Source of the DNA: Plutella xylostella
Taxonomy: Eukaryota > Arthropoda > Insecta > Lepidoptera > Plutellidae
Length of the DNA: 64,000 bases
Reading direction: 5' to 3'
NCBI RefSeq assembly: GCF_932276165.1
Contig: NC_063999.1
Span: 3,908,501-3,972,500, forward strand
The notes under the pieces were generated by a model. It saw only the letters and a list, made by a program, of their open reading frames with translations, made no database searches and was not told the origin of the DNA. Positions 22,391-32,425 of the stretch are shown here, in pieces (within the stretch, counting starts at the first letter, position 1; the number at the start of each line of letters is the position of its first letter). Both the position numbers and the translations under genes were made by a program.

Positions 22391-23435
22391 TTTACTTTGC
22401 TTTGTCGTCGGGGTTCAGTTGGCTGGAGGATGCCCGAAACTTATTATCTACACTTTAATACTTGTAGTTACCTTTCTACAAGTAAATACCACATTTGTTT
22501 GAGAAAGCTAATCGGGTTCCGAGTATAGAGTAAAGTGGCACCCCTATTAATTTCTACTCTTTCCTGGTGCCTACCAGTGTAAGTAAGAATTATACTTACC
22601 TACTTACCCTAAAATCACCCAAAATGTACTTGAACATAATTGTCAATAAAGTTGGCGAGTAAAAGTTTATTGACCCACTGTGCAAACTTACATGTGTGCG
22701 TGTCACTGCGTGTGCTGTGTGAAGAGCATTGAAAACCCAAAATTGGCGCGGCACGTCACCCTGTACGGGGCCTTAAGTAGGTATGTTAATGAAGGAACCT
22801 ATTAATTTACAGGTAGGTAGGTATGTGAGTACTATTGAAAGTAGGGATGAGCTGAATATTTTTTCACGAAATTGCTGAACTTCGGTACTTACGTAGGTCA
22901 TATTATAATTAAAACAAAATCAAACATATATTACTTTTCACTCTCTTACTGTCAAATTTCTCGAAATCAAATAGGTAGGAAGCTCAGACCAACTACAAAG
23001 TAGGTAGGTAGGTATTTCGGCAAAATACATTGTCTGCGCGGCGGCGCGGCGCGGTGGTGGCGGCGGCGGCGGCGGCGCGCGATAGCCACGCAGCCCACGC
23101 ACACATAGTCAGGCTCACTTACACAACGATAGCGCGGTAACCGAGTTAAAAAGAGACGGCCACAGAGTATGAGCGGGACAAAGCATAATGCCATCAAAAC
23201 AAAAACATACCTAACTTGTAAAAAATGCCAAGTCTCCCAAACGTAAAAAAGTCGGTTTCTTTTTTCTGTTTCTACCTACTAAAGGGTTCTCCTATTTTAA
23301 GTAATGAAAAAACCTTAACTCAACATAAGCTTGTAGTGACCATATTCATAGGTATATAATATATAAGAAATCTTGTGATGCGATTGGTGATCTATTTATT
23401 TAACGAACGAAATAAGTCCAAAGTGATATGTTTAG
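22391..23435. other. No gene; GGC-rich patch at 23.04-23.10 kb
   Basis: Mostly AT-rich, with GTAGGTAGGTAGG microsatellite pieces. A CpG-dense (GGC)n tract at 23035-23085 gives an arginine-rich open frame on the minus strand that is explained by the triplet run. No exon is supported. Confidence 0.45.
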
Positions 23436-23615
23436 CAACCCCATTGTACATTGTACCTATACCTACACCAACGCCAAGTTAATTTTAATGATCGACCCGT
23501 CATTGTATATCCACATCAAAAGTGCTACGAGTACGAAGGGAAGGATTTGTGGAAGAAACTACAAACTCTTGACATCAGAACCAAGAGGGCCGATGTCCAT
23601 TTTTGAAACTTTTCA
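23436..23615 (+). pseudogene. Ty1/copia gag (UBN2-like) fragment, frameshifted
   Basis: The frame AKLILMIDPSLYIHIKSATS continues TKG. After a shift of reading frame it continues as KDLWKKLQTL and DIRTKRADVHF. In copia-type Gag proteins this order (small hydrophobic helix, 'I..CTTAKEAWD.L...Y') is conserved. The match is short and the middle is frameshifted, so this is a relic. The copia integrase piece at 26.32 kb may come from the same insertion. Confidence 0.45.
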
Positions 23616-23619
23616 GTAG

Positions 23620-24049
23620 AGCCAAAATAAACTTTTACCACCGTTAAAACAAACAAAGATGTTTGTTTTGGAGTCGAAATACCTACATTATTTCGCTCGG
23701 CTAGTTAATGAAAATACAAAATCGTTTCATTTGAAGACAATATTTATGCAATATTAGCGAAAAAATCTAGTTTTGTATCTTTGAGTATGGATATCAGCCC
23801 CATTTTTCGACTATAAATATAAATAGTAGCTTAGAGGCTCACGTCAATAAAAGACTTTACGGCTGTATAGATTTTAGACTAAAAGGCAAGGCTTTTGTTA
23901 ACATCGGACCTTTTGGTCAAGAAAATAAAATTAACTTTAAAAAATGCGTATACCTATTATAACAACAGACTGTATGGTTCGGGGAAAATAGTATTCAAGT
24001 TGAATTTTGGCTTGTGTATGTCTACATAGGGGGGCTTGTCGCTCACGTC
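23620..24049. other. No gene seen
   Basis: AT-rich spacer between retroelement fragments. Nothing supported. Confidence 0.4.
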
Positions 24050-25172
24050 CGTAGGTACAAACCCTAGTTACCCTACACGTGTCCCCTGGGTGGTGCTAAC
24101 GAGTGACAACGCCGAATGTCGGGCGGCGGTAAATCGACCCGACCTCCTCTCCTAGCAGAGGCGGCGATCTCCCGCCGTAAAAAAGGAGAATCACCAACAC
24201 GCCTGCCAAGCGCGGTGATTATGGCAAACACACCTCCTTATGATGGAACAAACAAAGCCCCGGCCCCCAGTCTCCGGCAGCCCCGCTATCCCGGACTCCG
24301 GTAGCGGTTACGGTAACGGCGGGGCAGGGGGTGCGAAGAATCTCCGGCAGAGAGTCGGCTACCAGCCCAACCGACCCTTGCACCTGGCAACATATAACGC
24401 ACGGACACTGAGGGAAGACGTGAAGATAGAGGAGCTGGAAGAGGTAATCAGCAAATTAAAATGGGACATTATAAGGTTATCCGAAGTCCGACGAGAGGGA
24501 GAGGATACGGAAATTCTCCAGTCCGGAAACGTGCTGTACCACCGGGAGGGCGACCAATTGTCCCAGGGGGGTGTCGGGTTCATCGTCAACAAGTCCCTCG
24601 TCAACAACATCGTTGAAATCGGAAGTGTGTCGACACGGGTTGCGTACCTCATCCTGAGAATATCTAAACGATACTCAATGAAGGTCATACAGGTTTACGC
24701 ACCCACATCTAAGCACACCGATGATGAGGTCGAACTTGCGTATGAAGACGTATCGTCTGCCCTGCGTAAGTTCACTACTAATTTCACGGTGGTGATGGGA
24801 GACTTTAATGCGAAACTCGGAAAACAAGAAGGCGGCGAAAACCTGGCCGTATCAAAACTGGATCACCTGCCGGAATGGCTGGAAAAGTGGTGGGCAACGT
24901 GGGCACCGAGATGTTGTCCGCCGCACCTGGCTAAGAAGCTGCAACTCCGAAGTCATTTCGTCTCAGTCAAGTACCTGGGGGTGGCGATCGAGCGCACGCT
25001 CACCATGAGTGTGCAAGCGGTCAACTCAGTCTACTAGGCGAAGGCCGCACGGGCTATGCTCTGTCCCATGTTGGCTTCCCGACTCCCCCTGCGCAAGAAG
25101 CTGAGGATCTTTAAAACATACATGCGTTTCCGTATTACCTACGCTGCTCCGGCGTGGTACGCACTATGGGTT
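24050..25172 (+). mobile_element. Chimeric non-LTR relic: RTE endonuclease joined to Jockey-type RT tail
   Basis: The first part (24116-24840) is an RTE element: a 5' leader, then GYGNGGAGGAKNLRQRVGYQ, NRPLHLATYNARTLRED, LSEVRREGEDTE and VVMGDFNAKLG, an APE endonuclease without a gap. The frame then passes, without a break, into KLDHLPEWLEKWW, VKYLGVAIERTLTMS and, after a TAG at 25036-25038, AKAARAMLCPMLASRLPLRK and FRITYAAPAWYALW. That is the post-catalytic region of Jockey-type reverse transcriptases. The catalytic FADD core of both parents is missing. Base composition is GC-rich throughout, in contrast to the flanks. Confidence 0.8.
24240..25035 (+). pseudogene. In-frame RTE-EN/Jockey-RT fusion frame
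   Basis: Continuous frame of 265 codons starting at an ATG in the RTE leader. Residues about 45-198 are the RTE endonuclease, with the DFNAKL motif near residue 193. From about 200 on, the sequence belongs to a different LINE lineage (thumb/post-RT region: LPEWLEKWW, VKYLGV). It ends at TAG where the Jockey frame would continue with AKAARAMLC. The endonuclease lacks its C-terminal SDH motif and there is no polymerase core, so no retrotransposition activity is expected. Confidence 0.75.
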
Positions 25173-25644
25173 GTATGAACTTAACTGAATGTGTTTCGAA
25201 CCATAAGGTCTGACGTGAAAATTTGACCGCATATAAGTAATATTTAGTTGGACAAAAGGGTACGTTATTGATATGGGACGAACTATTTGCAGGTATTTTT
25301 GAACTGTTGTTTACAACCGACCGTATATAAAATAACATTATTTTCATATTTGTACAGCCATAACGTCTGAAATTATAAAAAGTCCGTATGGTTCCAGTGT
25401 ACTGTGGATATGCGACCACTTTTAGGAAAATGAAGTTTTGAACAAAAAGAGATAGAGATACGTGTGTTAGACTAAAAGAAAGAAGGATCTTTAAAAAAGT
25501 GATTTTCGCAAAAATTTTACATCGGCCCTAATGGTTCTGATGTCGAGAACTATGTTCGACGATTCCGGATTCTCTCGAAGAATAACTTTATTGCGAAACC
25601 TGAAATCAATTCGTCTGGACACCAGCGAGTCAATGACGAATTAT
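25173..25644. other. No gene seen
   Basis: AT-rich, with no motif found. Confidence 0.4.
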
Positions 25645-25775
25645 ACAATACAATACAATACTCTTTATTTGCACCAAAATAGATCAACATACAAAATTAA
25701 ACTTAAAAATAAAAACAGATTAAAAAGGCGGCCTTATTGCTTATAGCAATCTCTACCAGACAACCTTATTTATTA
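25645..25775 (-). mobile_element. Truncated LINE 3' UTR and tail (TATTG repeats)
   Basis: The complement reads GGTTGTCTGGTAGAGATTGC, TATAAGCAATAAGGCCGCC, GTGCAAATAAAGAGTATTG and ends in TATTG units (plus-strand CAATA repeats at 25646-25662). This hairpin-plus-AATAAA 3' end is a common lepidopteran LINE terminus. A related hairpin tail is at 28735-28850. Confidence 0.7.
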
Positions 25776-26319
25776 ATTATGAATTAGTTATGTGACGCTA
25801 ATCTAATAATGGAAACGGCGCGGCGTAGAAATTGTCTGGAACAGGTTTTAAAGTGGATGACGAGTGGATTGGATGCCTAATACTAGCGGGTTTGCCAAAA
25901 AATACTTCCCTATGATAATGGTAATAGAAAATTCGGGAATCACCATTACGGGTGACGTAGTTACAGAGTACATTATGACGTAGTGAAGACAAAGTTGATA
26001 GATCTTGCAGTAAACTACAATAGTACCGAGCTAGGAAGTGCTTTTTTGAGCAGAGAGTAGCACAGTCAACAATATAAGGTTTGCAGCACTGCTAAGAATA
26101 AAATTCACAGCTTAAATATAACATTTCGTAAAGTTTTCAAGAACAGGGGTATCAATATTTACAATATAAATAAATACACATGCAATGTCATTACATGATA
26201 CTGGCAGAAATTGTTGGCACACCCGACAGATTGCCATAAAAATGCCATCATAGCGGCAAGATGGCGGCGAAGCAGATCATCAGTTGGCAGCAAGTGAAGA
26301 AAACTAATGCCTTATTATT
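25776..26319. other. No gene seen
   Basis: No exon supported. This lies between LINE tail and copia relics and may hold unrecognisable LTR-element sequence. Confidence 0.35.
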
Positions 26320-26480
26320 ATGCCTGTATTCTGTGAAGGAAAGCAGTCTCGTCTGCCATTTGGTCACAACGGTGCAAGGAGCAGTGGACCCCTGGATGTA
26401 ATAAACATGCCGATGTCTGTGGGCCAATGGAGATTGGAGGATCCAGGTATTTCCTAGTTTTTGTTGATGACTATAAATCT
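26320..26480 (+). pseudogene. Ty1/copia integrase fragment, frameshifted
   Basis: FCEGKQSRLPFGHNGARSSG and PLDVI are followed, one reading frame over, by HADVCGPMEIGGSRYFLVF and VDDY. GKQ.RLPF...PL..IH.DVCGPM is the hallmark of the copia pre-integrase zinc-binding region and the start of the integrase core, with the first catalytic Asp in DVCGP. The shift lies at GTAATAAACATG. A stop follows VDDYKS. Only about 50 residues remain. Confidence 0.75.
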
Positions 26481-26612
26481 TGATATAATGATTATAATAT
26501 TTCATATTATCCTTTATCAATTAACCATTATTCAGTTTAAACGCTTTCTCATCTCTAATCATCAATTCATCACATTTCAAACTTTGGATTTGCTATCCAG
26601 TCAGCCAACAGT
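26481..26612. other. AT-rich joint between copia and Pao relics
   Basis: No motif; marks the boundary between pieces of two LTR-element superfamilies. Confidence 0.35.
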
Positions 26613-27184
26613 GATTATAAACTCACTGTTCTATCATGCATTGTCCCCAACATAACATCTTCAATGCCTCATTTCCGTGTCAATGTACAGGACATCAACA
26701 TACCATCTCACATTCAGCTTGCCGATGCTTCAGCGAACCTAGAAATATAGATATTTTACTTGGGTGTGACATCATGTTTCAGATCCTACTGCGTGAGAGA
26801 CTGCCAGTGATACCAGGTCAGCTGTTTCTACACAACACTCAGTTCGGCTACATTGTTGCTGGCACTGCACCATTGAACAGCGAGGGATGTTCATCACTAC
26901 CAAGTAACTTTTGCAAGTCAGTATCTGAGGCTGTCTCAACAGAGTCTTTAAATAGGAAAATAGATATGTTCTGGGAATGTGAGCAGGTACCTGAAAAAGG
27001 GAACTATATTCCTACTGAATTAAATCCAGCTGACTGTCTGTCAAGAGGTGTAGATCCTCACAGTCTACTGAATAATCAATTTCATGAAACTGAATTCAAA
27101 CATAGTGTAGAATCAGTAAATGTGCTTCAGAACTTACCTGAGTTAAAGTGTGAGGCTGAGAAAACAAATATGATACATGCTTAG
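26613..27184 (+). pseudogene. BEL/Pao element relic: protease region fused to RNase H end
   Basis: Frame one reads DYKLTVLSCIVPNITSSMPH, FRVNVQDINIPSHIQLADAS and breaks. Frame two continues RNIDILLGCDIMFQILLRER, LPVIPGQLFLHNTQFGYIVA. This is the DUF1758-type aspartic protease region of Pao elements. After IDMFWECEQVPEKG the sequence jumps to NYIPTELNPADCLSRGVDPH, which in intact elements belongs to the RNase H end. About 1.5 kb encoding the polymerase is therefore deleted in frame. The last frame is open to TAG at 27182. No LTRs were recognised. Confidence 0.75.
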
Positions 27185-27529
27185 AGTATATAGATACATG
27201 CAATCGGTTTAATATAACCATAAGCCCATAAGCAGTTTATTTGGTTCTTTATGATTGGCTTTGCAGACATACCATCCCATTGTCAGCTTGCCTTCTTACA
27301 TCTCTTCTTATATCTTTATTTAATATTTTTTTTCTTCTAAATTTCAGCTTTCCTATTTTTTCGGGAATACCGCCGCTGCCCCCGGGCCATGCCTCTATAA
27401 TGAGAAGGTAAGTGTAGAAATACATTATTTTAAAACAATAAAGTCATTTAAATGATATTGAAACTGAAGACCAGCATAATGCATAGGAAAGCCAAATAAA
27501 TAAAATCATGGTGCAGCACATCCTGTATC
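27185..27529. other. No gene; possible LTR-element 3' remains
   Basis: A T-rich stretch ends at TTTCAGCTTTCC, then TTTTTTCGGGAATACCGCC. I cannot tell an LTR from unique DNA. Confidence 0.35.
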
Positions 27530-27678
27530 AGGGCCTCTAGTACGGGTTTTGCAATTTACGTAAACGAAAATTTTTTTGTTTTCTTCTGTCACCTGCATAG
27601 ATTATCTGTCAAAAGTTTCATGATAGTTTCCGCTAGAGGCGCCACTTTGTATGCGAGAAAACTGAAACTTTTATAGTT
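27530..27678 (+). repeat. Interspersed repeat shared with 10.7 kb
   Basis: Same repeat as 10660-10792, here in forward orientation (CAGGGCCTCTAGTACGGG to GCGCCACTTTGTATGCGAG). It carries a purine-poor centre with a T run. Noncoding. Confidence 0.7.
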
Positions 27679-28690
27679 TTTAGTTCACACAGCAATGTTA
27701 TTTATTTGGCACGCCTATTTATTCATGTATCGTTTCTTGCCAACAGATCACCTGGGTGAAGATGACGATGCAACATCGACATGTCGAAGTACCCAGCGAA
27801 TGTGACGACAAAACTACTAAATGGATTTTGATCAACAGACAACCTGGATAGGCAACTTTTTAAAAATCCTAGAATCACTACCAGAAAACTTTTTAGCTCT
27901 AAGTTTTATTATAACAGTTACTAGAAAATAAAACCGAGAGCATGTTAAATAAAACAAACCAACACCTATCCCAAAAGAAATGGTAGAAACATAATCAACA
28001 AAATATATCATACAGGTTACCAGATAAGGCAAGTAATAATGAAAAATAATTTATCTATCTTTTATCATTGCATGTTATTGTTATAATGTATTTCTACCTA
28101 TGGGTACAATAGTGGGAGTAGCCTGTATTTATAGTTGGTGAACAAATTGCTTGCTAATGATAAGGCACGGAATTAAAAGGGACAGTCAGAATTGATGGAG
28201 CATTTACAACGTAGGTAAACAAAATCCTACACATATCTCAAGTCCTACATATTCAGAGACAGTCATATAAGAAAGGGAATGACTGTTTATAACCACAATA
28301 GCCGAAACTGATGTGGCATTTCTCAAAAATTAAACCGGGGGAAATTACAAAGATCTTATCAATGCTATGTAAAAATTGGATATTATCTATTAAGTTTTGT
28401 ATTGACTTACCTGTAATTCTATTGTACACAAGCACCAAAACAAAACCAAAAGCTAGTAACTTTTTACAAACACTCAGCACCAAAAACAGCACAACGAAAC
28501 GAAGAGGCTCTTGTTAGCACTGACAGTTCCGTTCCGTTCGCAGGTCGATCGACTCGAATGCGAATGCGCATAAAGGCATTTTATAGGTATAGGTTTATAT
28601 ATTATCTATTAGTATATTGTATAAGTATAAGTTGTTGTAGGATATTATATTTAAGTAGTACATATTTAGTTTTCTTCGCTGAAATAAGTT
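27679..28690. other. No gene seen
   Basis: AT-rich. Open frames of 66-79 codons overlap on both strands and have no motif. A CAACAG acceptor-like site at 27748 precedes a short open stretch (ITWVKMTMQHRHVEVPSECD) that could be an exon but lacks a convincing donor. Confidence 0.4.
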
Positions 28691-28850
28691 CTTTTTTTTT
28701 TTTTTTTTTTGCACTCCCATACAATTTACTCCCTGTACCTCCTGTAGGTTGACTGGTAGAAAATGCTTTTAGCATTAAGTCCACCTAATTGTACATAATT
28801 ACTTTTGTATATTGTGCAATGAAGAATAAATAAATAAATAAATAATGCGC
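28691..28850 (+). mobile_element. Truncated LINE 3' end with AATA tail
   Basis: Following a run of 20 T, the sequence GGTTGACTGGTAGAAAATGC, TTTTAGCATTAAGTCCACC, GTGCAATGAAGAATAAATAA ends in AATA units (to about 28847). The small hairpin (GAAAATGCTTTTAGCATT) before the poly(A) signal is typical of RTE-like lepidopteran LINE ends. 5'-truncated. Confidence 0.7.
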
Positions 28851-29499
28851 AATGTTTTGACTATGCGCATTGACCTTCATTAATGCCATGCGCACTAATT
28901 ATTTCCAATATTGTAGTTTAATAATTGAATTAGCAGAATATTTAACAAGACAGAAATTAAAACCCTAAAGAATACGTATGTTTATAAAAATGAAAACAGC
29001 TGTATTTATTTTAACTCTTTGGACACATGGCGCCATCTGTTGCCGAGTAGCGGTAATAATAGCGACACCTGTTGTCGAGTAGTAGTAACAATGAGTTAGT
29101 GCAGTGAGAGTGAAGTGAACGTAACAATTATATTATTTATATATATTTTAATATTTATAGGTTCTATTTAAGTTTAGGTTTATTAGTAGATCACATTTTA
29201 TTCTGTTTTATTTAATAAAGTATGCTCTTACTTAAAAGAGCTATGATATAATTCAAGCTATCGATTTTAACTGTTACTTGTATCCATATTCTGATTGATA
29301 AATAATAAATTTAGAAATATCATTGTGATTTTAATCATACCTACTTATAACAATATAAAATAATTTAACATGATTGTGTTGATGTAGTTTCTAATGTGGA
29401 TTTGTATACTTAAAATAAAATAAATTTGTCTTGGCATCTTTTATTTACCTACATATTAAGAACCCAAAATAAGTCTGTAATATAACTGGTTACATTCAT
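28851..29499. other. No gene; one short repeat
   Basis: AT-rich. The partner of the 13.4-kb repeat lies at 29380-29460 (minus orientation relative to it). An AGATGGCGC word lies on the minus strand at 29030-29038. Confidence 0.45.
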
Positions 29500-29503
29500 T
29501 ACT

Positions 29504-30628
29504 CGGCTGTCCCATTTTAAAACACAGTAACAGCCATGAGACAAAATGTTCAGGAGAGCCAAAAAACGTTTTTGTACCTTCATTTCAATGCCCTGGTAAA
29601 ACTATGATAGATATCTGAACAAATGTAAGCTTAAAAGAAGCGGCAGAACCTAGGCTTTATATACAATACTATTTCATTTAAATATGACTAAAATTGTTGC
29701 TGTAATGCACAAAAGAAAACACTTACTAGGTTTTATATGGTTTTCTCACCCTAAAACCGCCCTCACTGACCATTTCATAACCTAGTAAGGGCCATTATTG
29801 TGTCATTTAAGACAAGTTAAGTATATTGAAATTGCAATAATTGCGTAATAATTTCATTTTTTATATGTTTGGGATCCTTCACATATTATAAATCCAATTT
29901 TGCAGCACTTTTACACGACGGCACTATAAGTAATAGCTGAAATACGGGCATATTTTTATGTTTGTTTTTTTGTTTTATGTAAATGAATTAAATAGCCATA
30001 TTCAGAAGGCTCTAACATGAAAATTATTTATGGCTGCCTTCAATTAGACAATATTTCCTAAATTTCTATCTAAAAATCAGTTTTATAACTTGTTTTTTTT
30101 TTGTTTATGCAAAATAGGGCTAGTAGAAAGGTTCTAACGAGAAAGGTCTCTATTGCTTTTATAAAGAAGACAAAATTTACTTATGTTCTACTTTTAATTC
30201 AACTCTCTAGGTTTCATTGGTGCAAAGATACAGGTTCTGAAATGTCTGATATTTTGTTCGAAAAAAGTGTTAGTAATAATGTATGCCATTTGTGACTTAC
30301 TAAAATTAACGGACGAAAATTGTCCTTTGCTGACCATTTCAAAACCTAGTAAGCGCCATTGACCATTTTAAAACCTAGTAAGTCATTTTCACTTACTGTG
30401 TTTTAAAATGGTTGGTGGCTCTTACTATGTTTTGAAATGGTTTTCGTGGCATTTTTGATTTCGCAGGGTGGAGTTACTAGGTTTTTAGAAATTTTATTTT
30501 CGTTTCTAAGCGGTTTTTTGATATTCTGACAATGCAGTTTTGTGCGGAATCGCCTAAAATAATGTATAAATCAAAGACCCGTTTTTTTTAAAAGTTGGCG
30601 GTTACTGTGTTTTGAAATGGGACAGCCG
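29504..30628. mobile_element. 1.1-kb TIR element packed with a 19-nt motif
   Basis: The ends are inverted copies (CGGCTGTCCCATTTTAAAAC and CGGCTGTCCCATTTCAAAAC) continuing through ACAGTAACnGCC. TACT flanks both sides (29500-29503 and 30629-30632), a 4-bp target duplication. The end word CCATTTYAAAACACAGTAA recurs inside with one to three changes: forward at about 29774, 30336 and 30363, reversed at about 29724, 30396, 30421 and 30470. Dense subterminal repeats are known from CACTA/Chapaev, hAT and P-type elements as transposase-binding sites. No transposase frame is present, and the superfamily is open. Confidence 0.75.
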
Positions 30629-30664
30629 TACTGTATGTATTTTTAAAAGTAACCATCATTAAAA

Positions 30665-30729
30665 TAAAAAAAAGAAAAAAGATCTTTAGTTGCTTTTGTT
30701 AGATTCGATCCACAGACCACAGGGATCTA
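30665..30729 (-). repeat. tRNA-like sequence, 3' part, split by the Tc1-like insertion
   Basis: The minus strand reads GATCCCTGTGGTCTGTGGAT then CGAATCTAAC and a T-rich tract. TGTGGATCGAATCTAAC fits a B box. The missing first half (A box) is found beyond the transposon at 32377-32425, so removal of 30730-32376 plus one TA restores a continuous tRNA-like head. Confidence 0.65.
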
Positions 30730-32376
30730 CACTCGCGAGCAACCAAATCGACTCAAGCCTTCACGGCGCACATATACATTGATTTTCCTAAAACGATAAA
30801 TGGTAAATATAAAAGTGATATGTCATTCGAAAGCTGAAGAATTAGGCTTTCAATTAAGATCAATACCATAAAAAAAAACTAAGCGCAGATTTAATGACGC
30901 ATTTTAATTGCCCGTCAGTGTTAATTACCTCATTAGGAATCCACGCCTTGCGCTACCTGATCCCGCTATAAAACCTTTCCACATCCGGTGTACCTTATCA
31001 GTCGCTTGTTGCAAGTTGACCGGTACACATCTCGTTGCATTGTATTCCTTGTTTTCGCAAACCCATGGATACCACACCAGAAGAAGCTGCTCAAGTTGTT
31101 GCCTTGCTGCAACAAGGGTTAAGTCAGCGAGCAGTCGCTGCCCAGCTCCACTTGAGCCAGTCTGCTGTATCCCGAGTATACAGACGGTTCCAAGAGACTG
31201 GTGCCTTCAATCGAAGACCAAGAACGGGCCGCCACCGCTGCACTTCAGAGAGAGACGACCGCTTCATTGTCTCAACCTCGCTGCGCAATCGACACCTTAC
31301 GGGCGTTGATGTGCAGCAAGAACTGAGACGTGTACGACAAGTGGCTGTCAGCGAGTGGACAGTGAGAAGACGCTTGAAGGAAGCCAACTTGACACCAAAA
31401 AGACCTGCATCAGGCCCCAAATTGACTGCAGGCCACCGACAAGCGCGTCTTCAGTTTGCTCGAGAGCATCTCGATTGGAGCATTGCGCAATGGCGGTCGG
31501 TCCTGTTTACTGATGAGTGCAGAGTGTGTCTGCATGGCAGTGACAGGAGAGGCCGGGTCTACCGGCGTCCGGGGGAACGATTTGCCCAATGTTGTTTCGC
31601 TGAAACAGTAGCATATGGCGGCGGTTCCTGCATGATGTGGGCTGGTATTTCTCTAGAGGGAAAAACCGCACTTGTTTTCGTGCCTGGAGGCGGCCGAGGA
31701 GGCGGGTTAACAGCTGATCGGTACATCACCGACATTCTACTCGGTCATGTTGTGCCCTATGCAGAATTTGTCGGTGAAGACTTCGTGCTAATGCACGACA
31801 ATGCCCGCTGCCACACGGCACGAGTCAGTCGGCAGTTTCTGAGAGAGAAGGAATTGCGCACGATGGACTGGCCTGCGCTCAGTCCTGACCTGAATCCCAT
31901 CGAACACTTATGGGACGAGCTCAAAAGAAGAGTTCGGGCCAGGAATCCAGTCCCTGCAAGCGTGGACGAGCTGAAGACAGCTTTATTAGAGGAGTGGGAC
32001 GGCATTCCTCAGGAAACTGTCAAAAAGTTGATAAGGTCTATGAGAAACAGGCTGCAGGCTGTAATTAGGGCAAGAGGGGGCAATACAAAGTATTGATTTA
32101 AATAAATAAATTTTTATCTTAACATTTTTTGTTTAATTTGTATAATACGATACCCATACCCTTTTTTCCTAAATTCCCGTTTTTCCTACAATTGCGTTCA
32201 GACATCATTTATTTCAAAAATGATGAATGGATTTCAATAATAATGATATCAAATTAAAGCTGACATCTTAAGCTTTTAAATGACATATCATTTTTATTAT
32301 TTCTATTCATAATTTTACTTGTATTAATGTATGTTTGCGCCGTCAAGGCTTGAGTCGATTTGGTTGCTCGCGAGTG
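30730..32376 (+). mobile_element. Tc1-like DNA transposon, apparently complete
   Basis: The element begins CACTCGCGAGCAACCAAATC and ends with the exact complement, flanked by TA on both sides. The inverted ends are near-identical for about 45 bp, then similar but gapped for roughly 100 bp more. The word GATATGTCATT lies at the inner side of each arm (about 30818 and 32284). This IR/DR-like arrangement is known for several Tc1 groups. It carries one intact transposase, with AATAAA directly after the stop. It sits inside a tRNA-like sequence. Confidence 0.9.
31065..32096 (+). CDS. Tc1-like transposase, DD34E, intact
   Basis: 343 residues from ATG at 31065. A leftward-extended frame from a TTG exists but adds nothing conserved. 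The protein cuts out and inserts its own element at TA. N-terminal paired helix-turn-helix DNA-binding region: first HTH about residues 6-43 (LSQSAVSRVYRRF), a GRPR-type hook RRPRTGR (about 50-56), second HTH about 75-110 (VSEWTVRRRLKEANL). The catalytic triad is D150 (LFTDECRV), D245 (MHDNARCHTA) and E280 (LSPDLNPIEHLW), with 34 residues between the last two: DD34E. Normal family length is about 340. Codons are GC-rich, unlike the surroundings, consistent with recent arrival. No stop or frameshift. Confidence 0.93.
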   Translation: MDTTPEEAAQVVALLQQGLSQRAVAAQLHLSQSAVSRVYRRFQETGAFNRRPRTGRHRCTSERDDRFIVSTSLRNRHLTGVDVQQELRRVRQVAVSEWTVRRRLKEANLTPKRPASGPKLTAGHRQARLQFAREHLDWSIAQWRSVLFTDECRVCLHGSDRRGRVYRRPGERFAQCCFAETVAYGGGSCMMWAGISLEGKTALVFVPGGGRGGGLTADRYITDILLGHVVPYAEFVGEDFVLMHDNARCHTARVSRQFLREKELRTMDWPALSPDLNPIEHLWDELKRRVRARNPVPASVDELKTALLEEWDGIPQETVKKLIRSMRNRLQAVIRARGGNTKY

Positions 32377-32425
32377 TAGTTCGAGGCTGTAACCAACTGG
32401 GCTGAGGTGCTGCTAATTGTTTTAG
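32377..32425 (-). repeat. tRNA-like sequence, A-box half
   Basis: The minus strand reads CCTCAGCCCAGTTGGTTACA then GCCTCGAAC. AGCCCAGTTGGTTACAGC fits an A box. It continues across the Tc1-like insertion into 30665-30729. Corresponding intact head in copy A: 12702-12775. Confidence 0.65.

Noticed and set aside
22967..23197. Arginine/histidine-rich 76-codon frame
   Set aside because: Produced by a (GGC)n tract; no other support.
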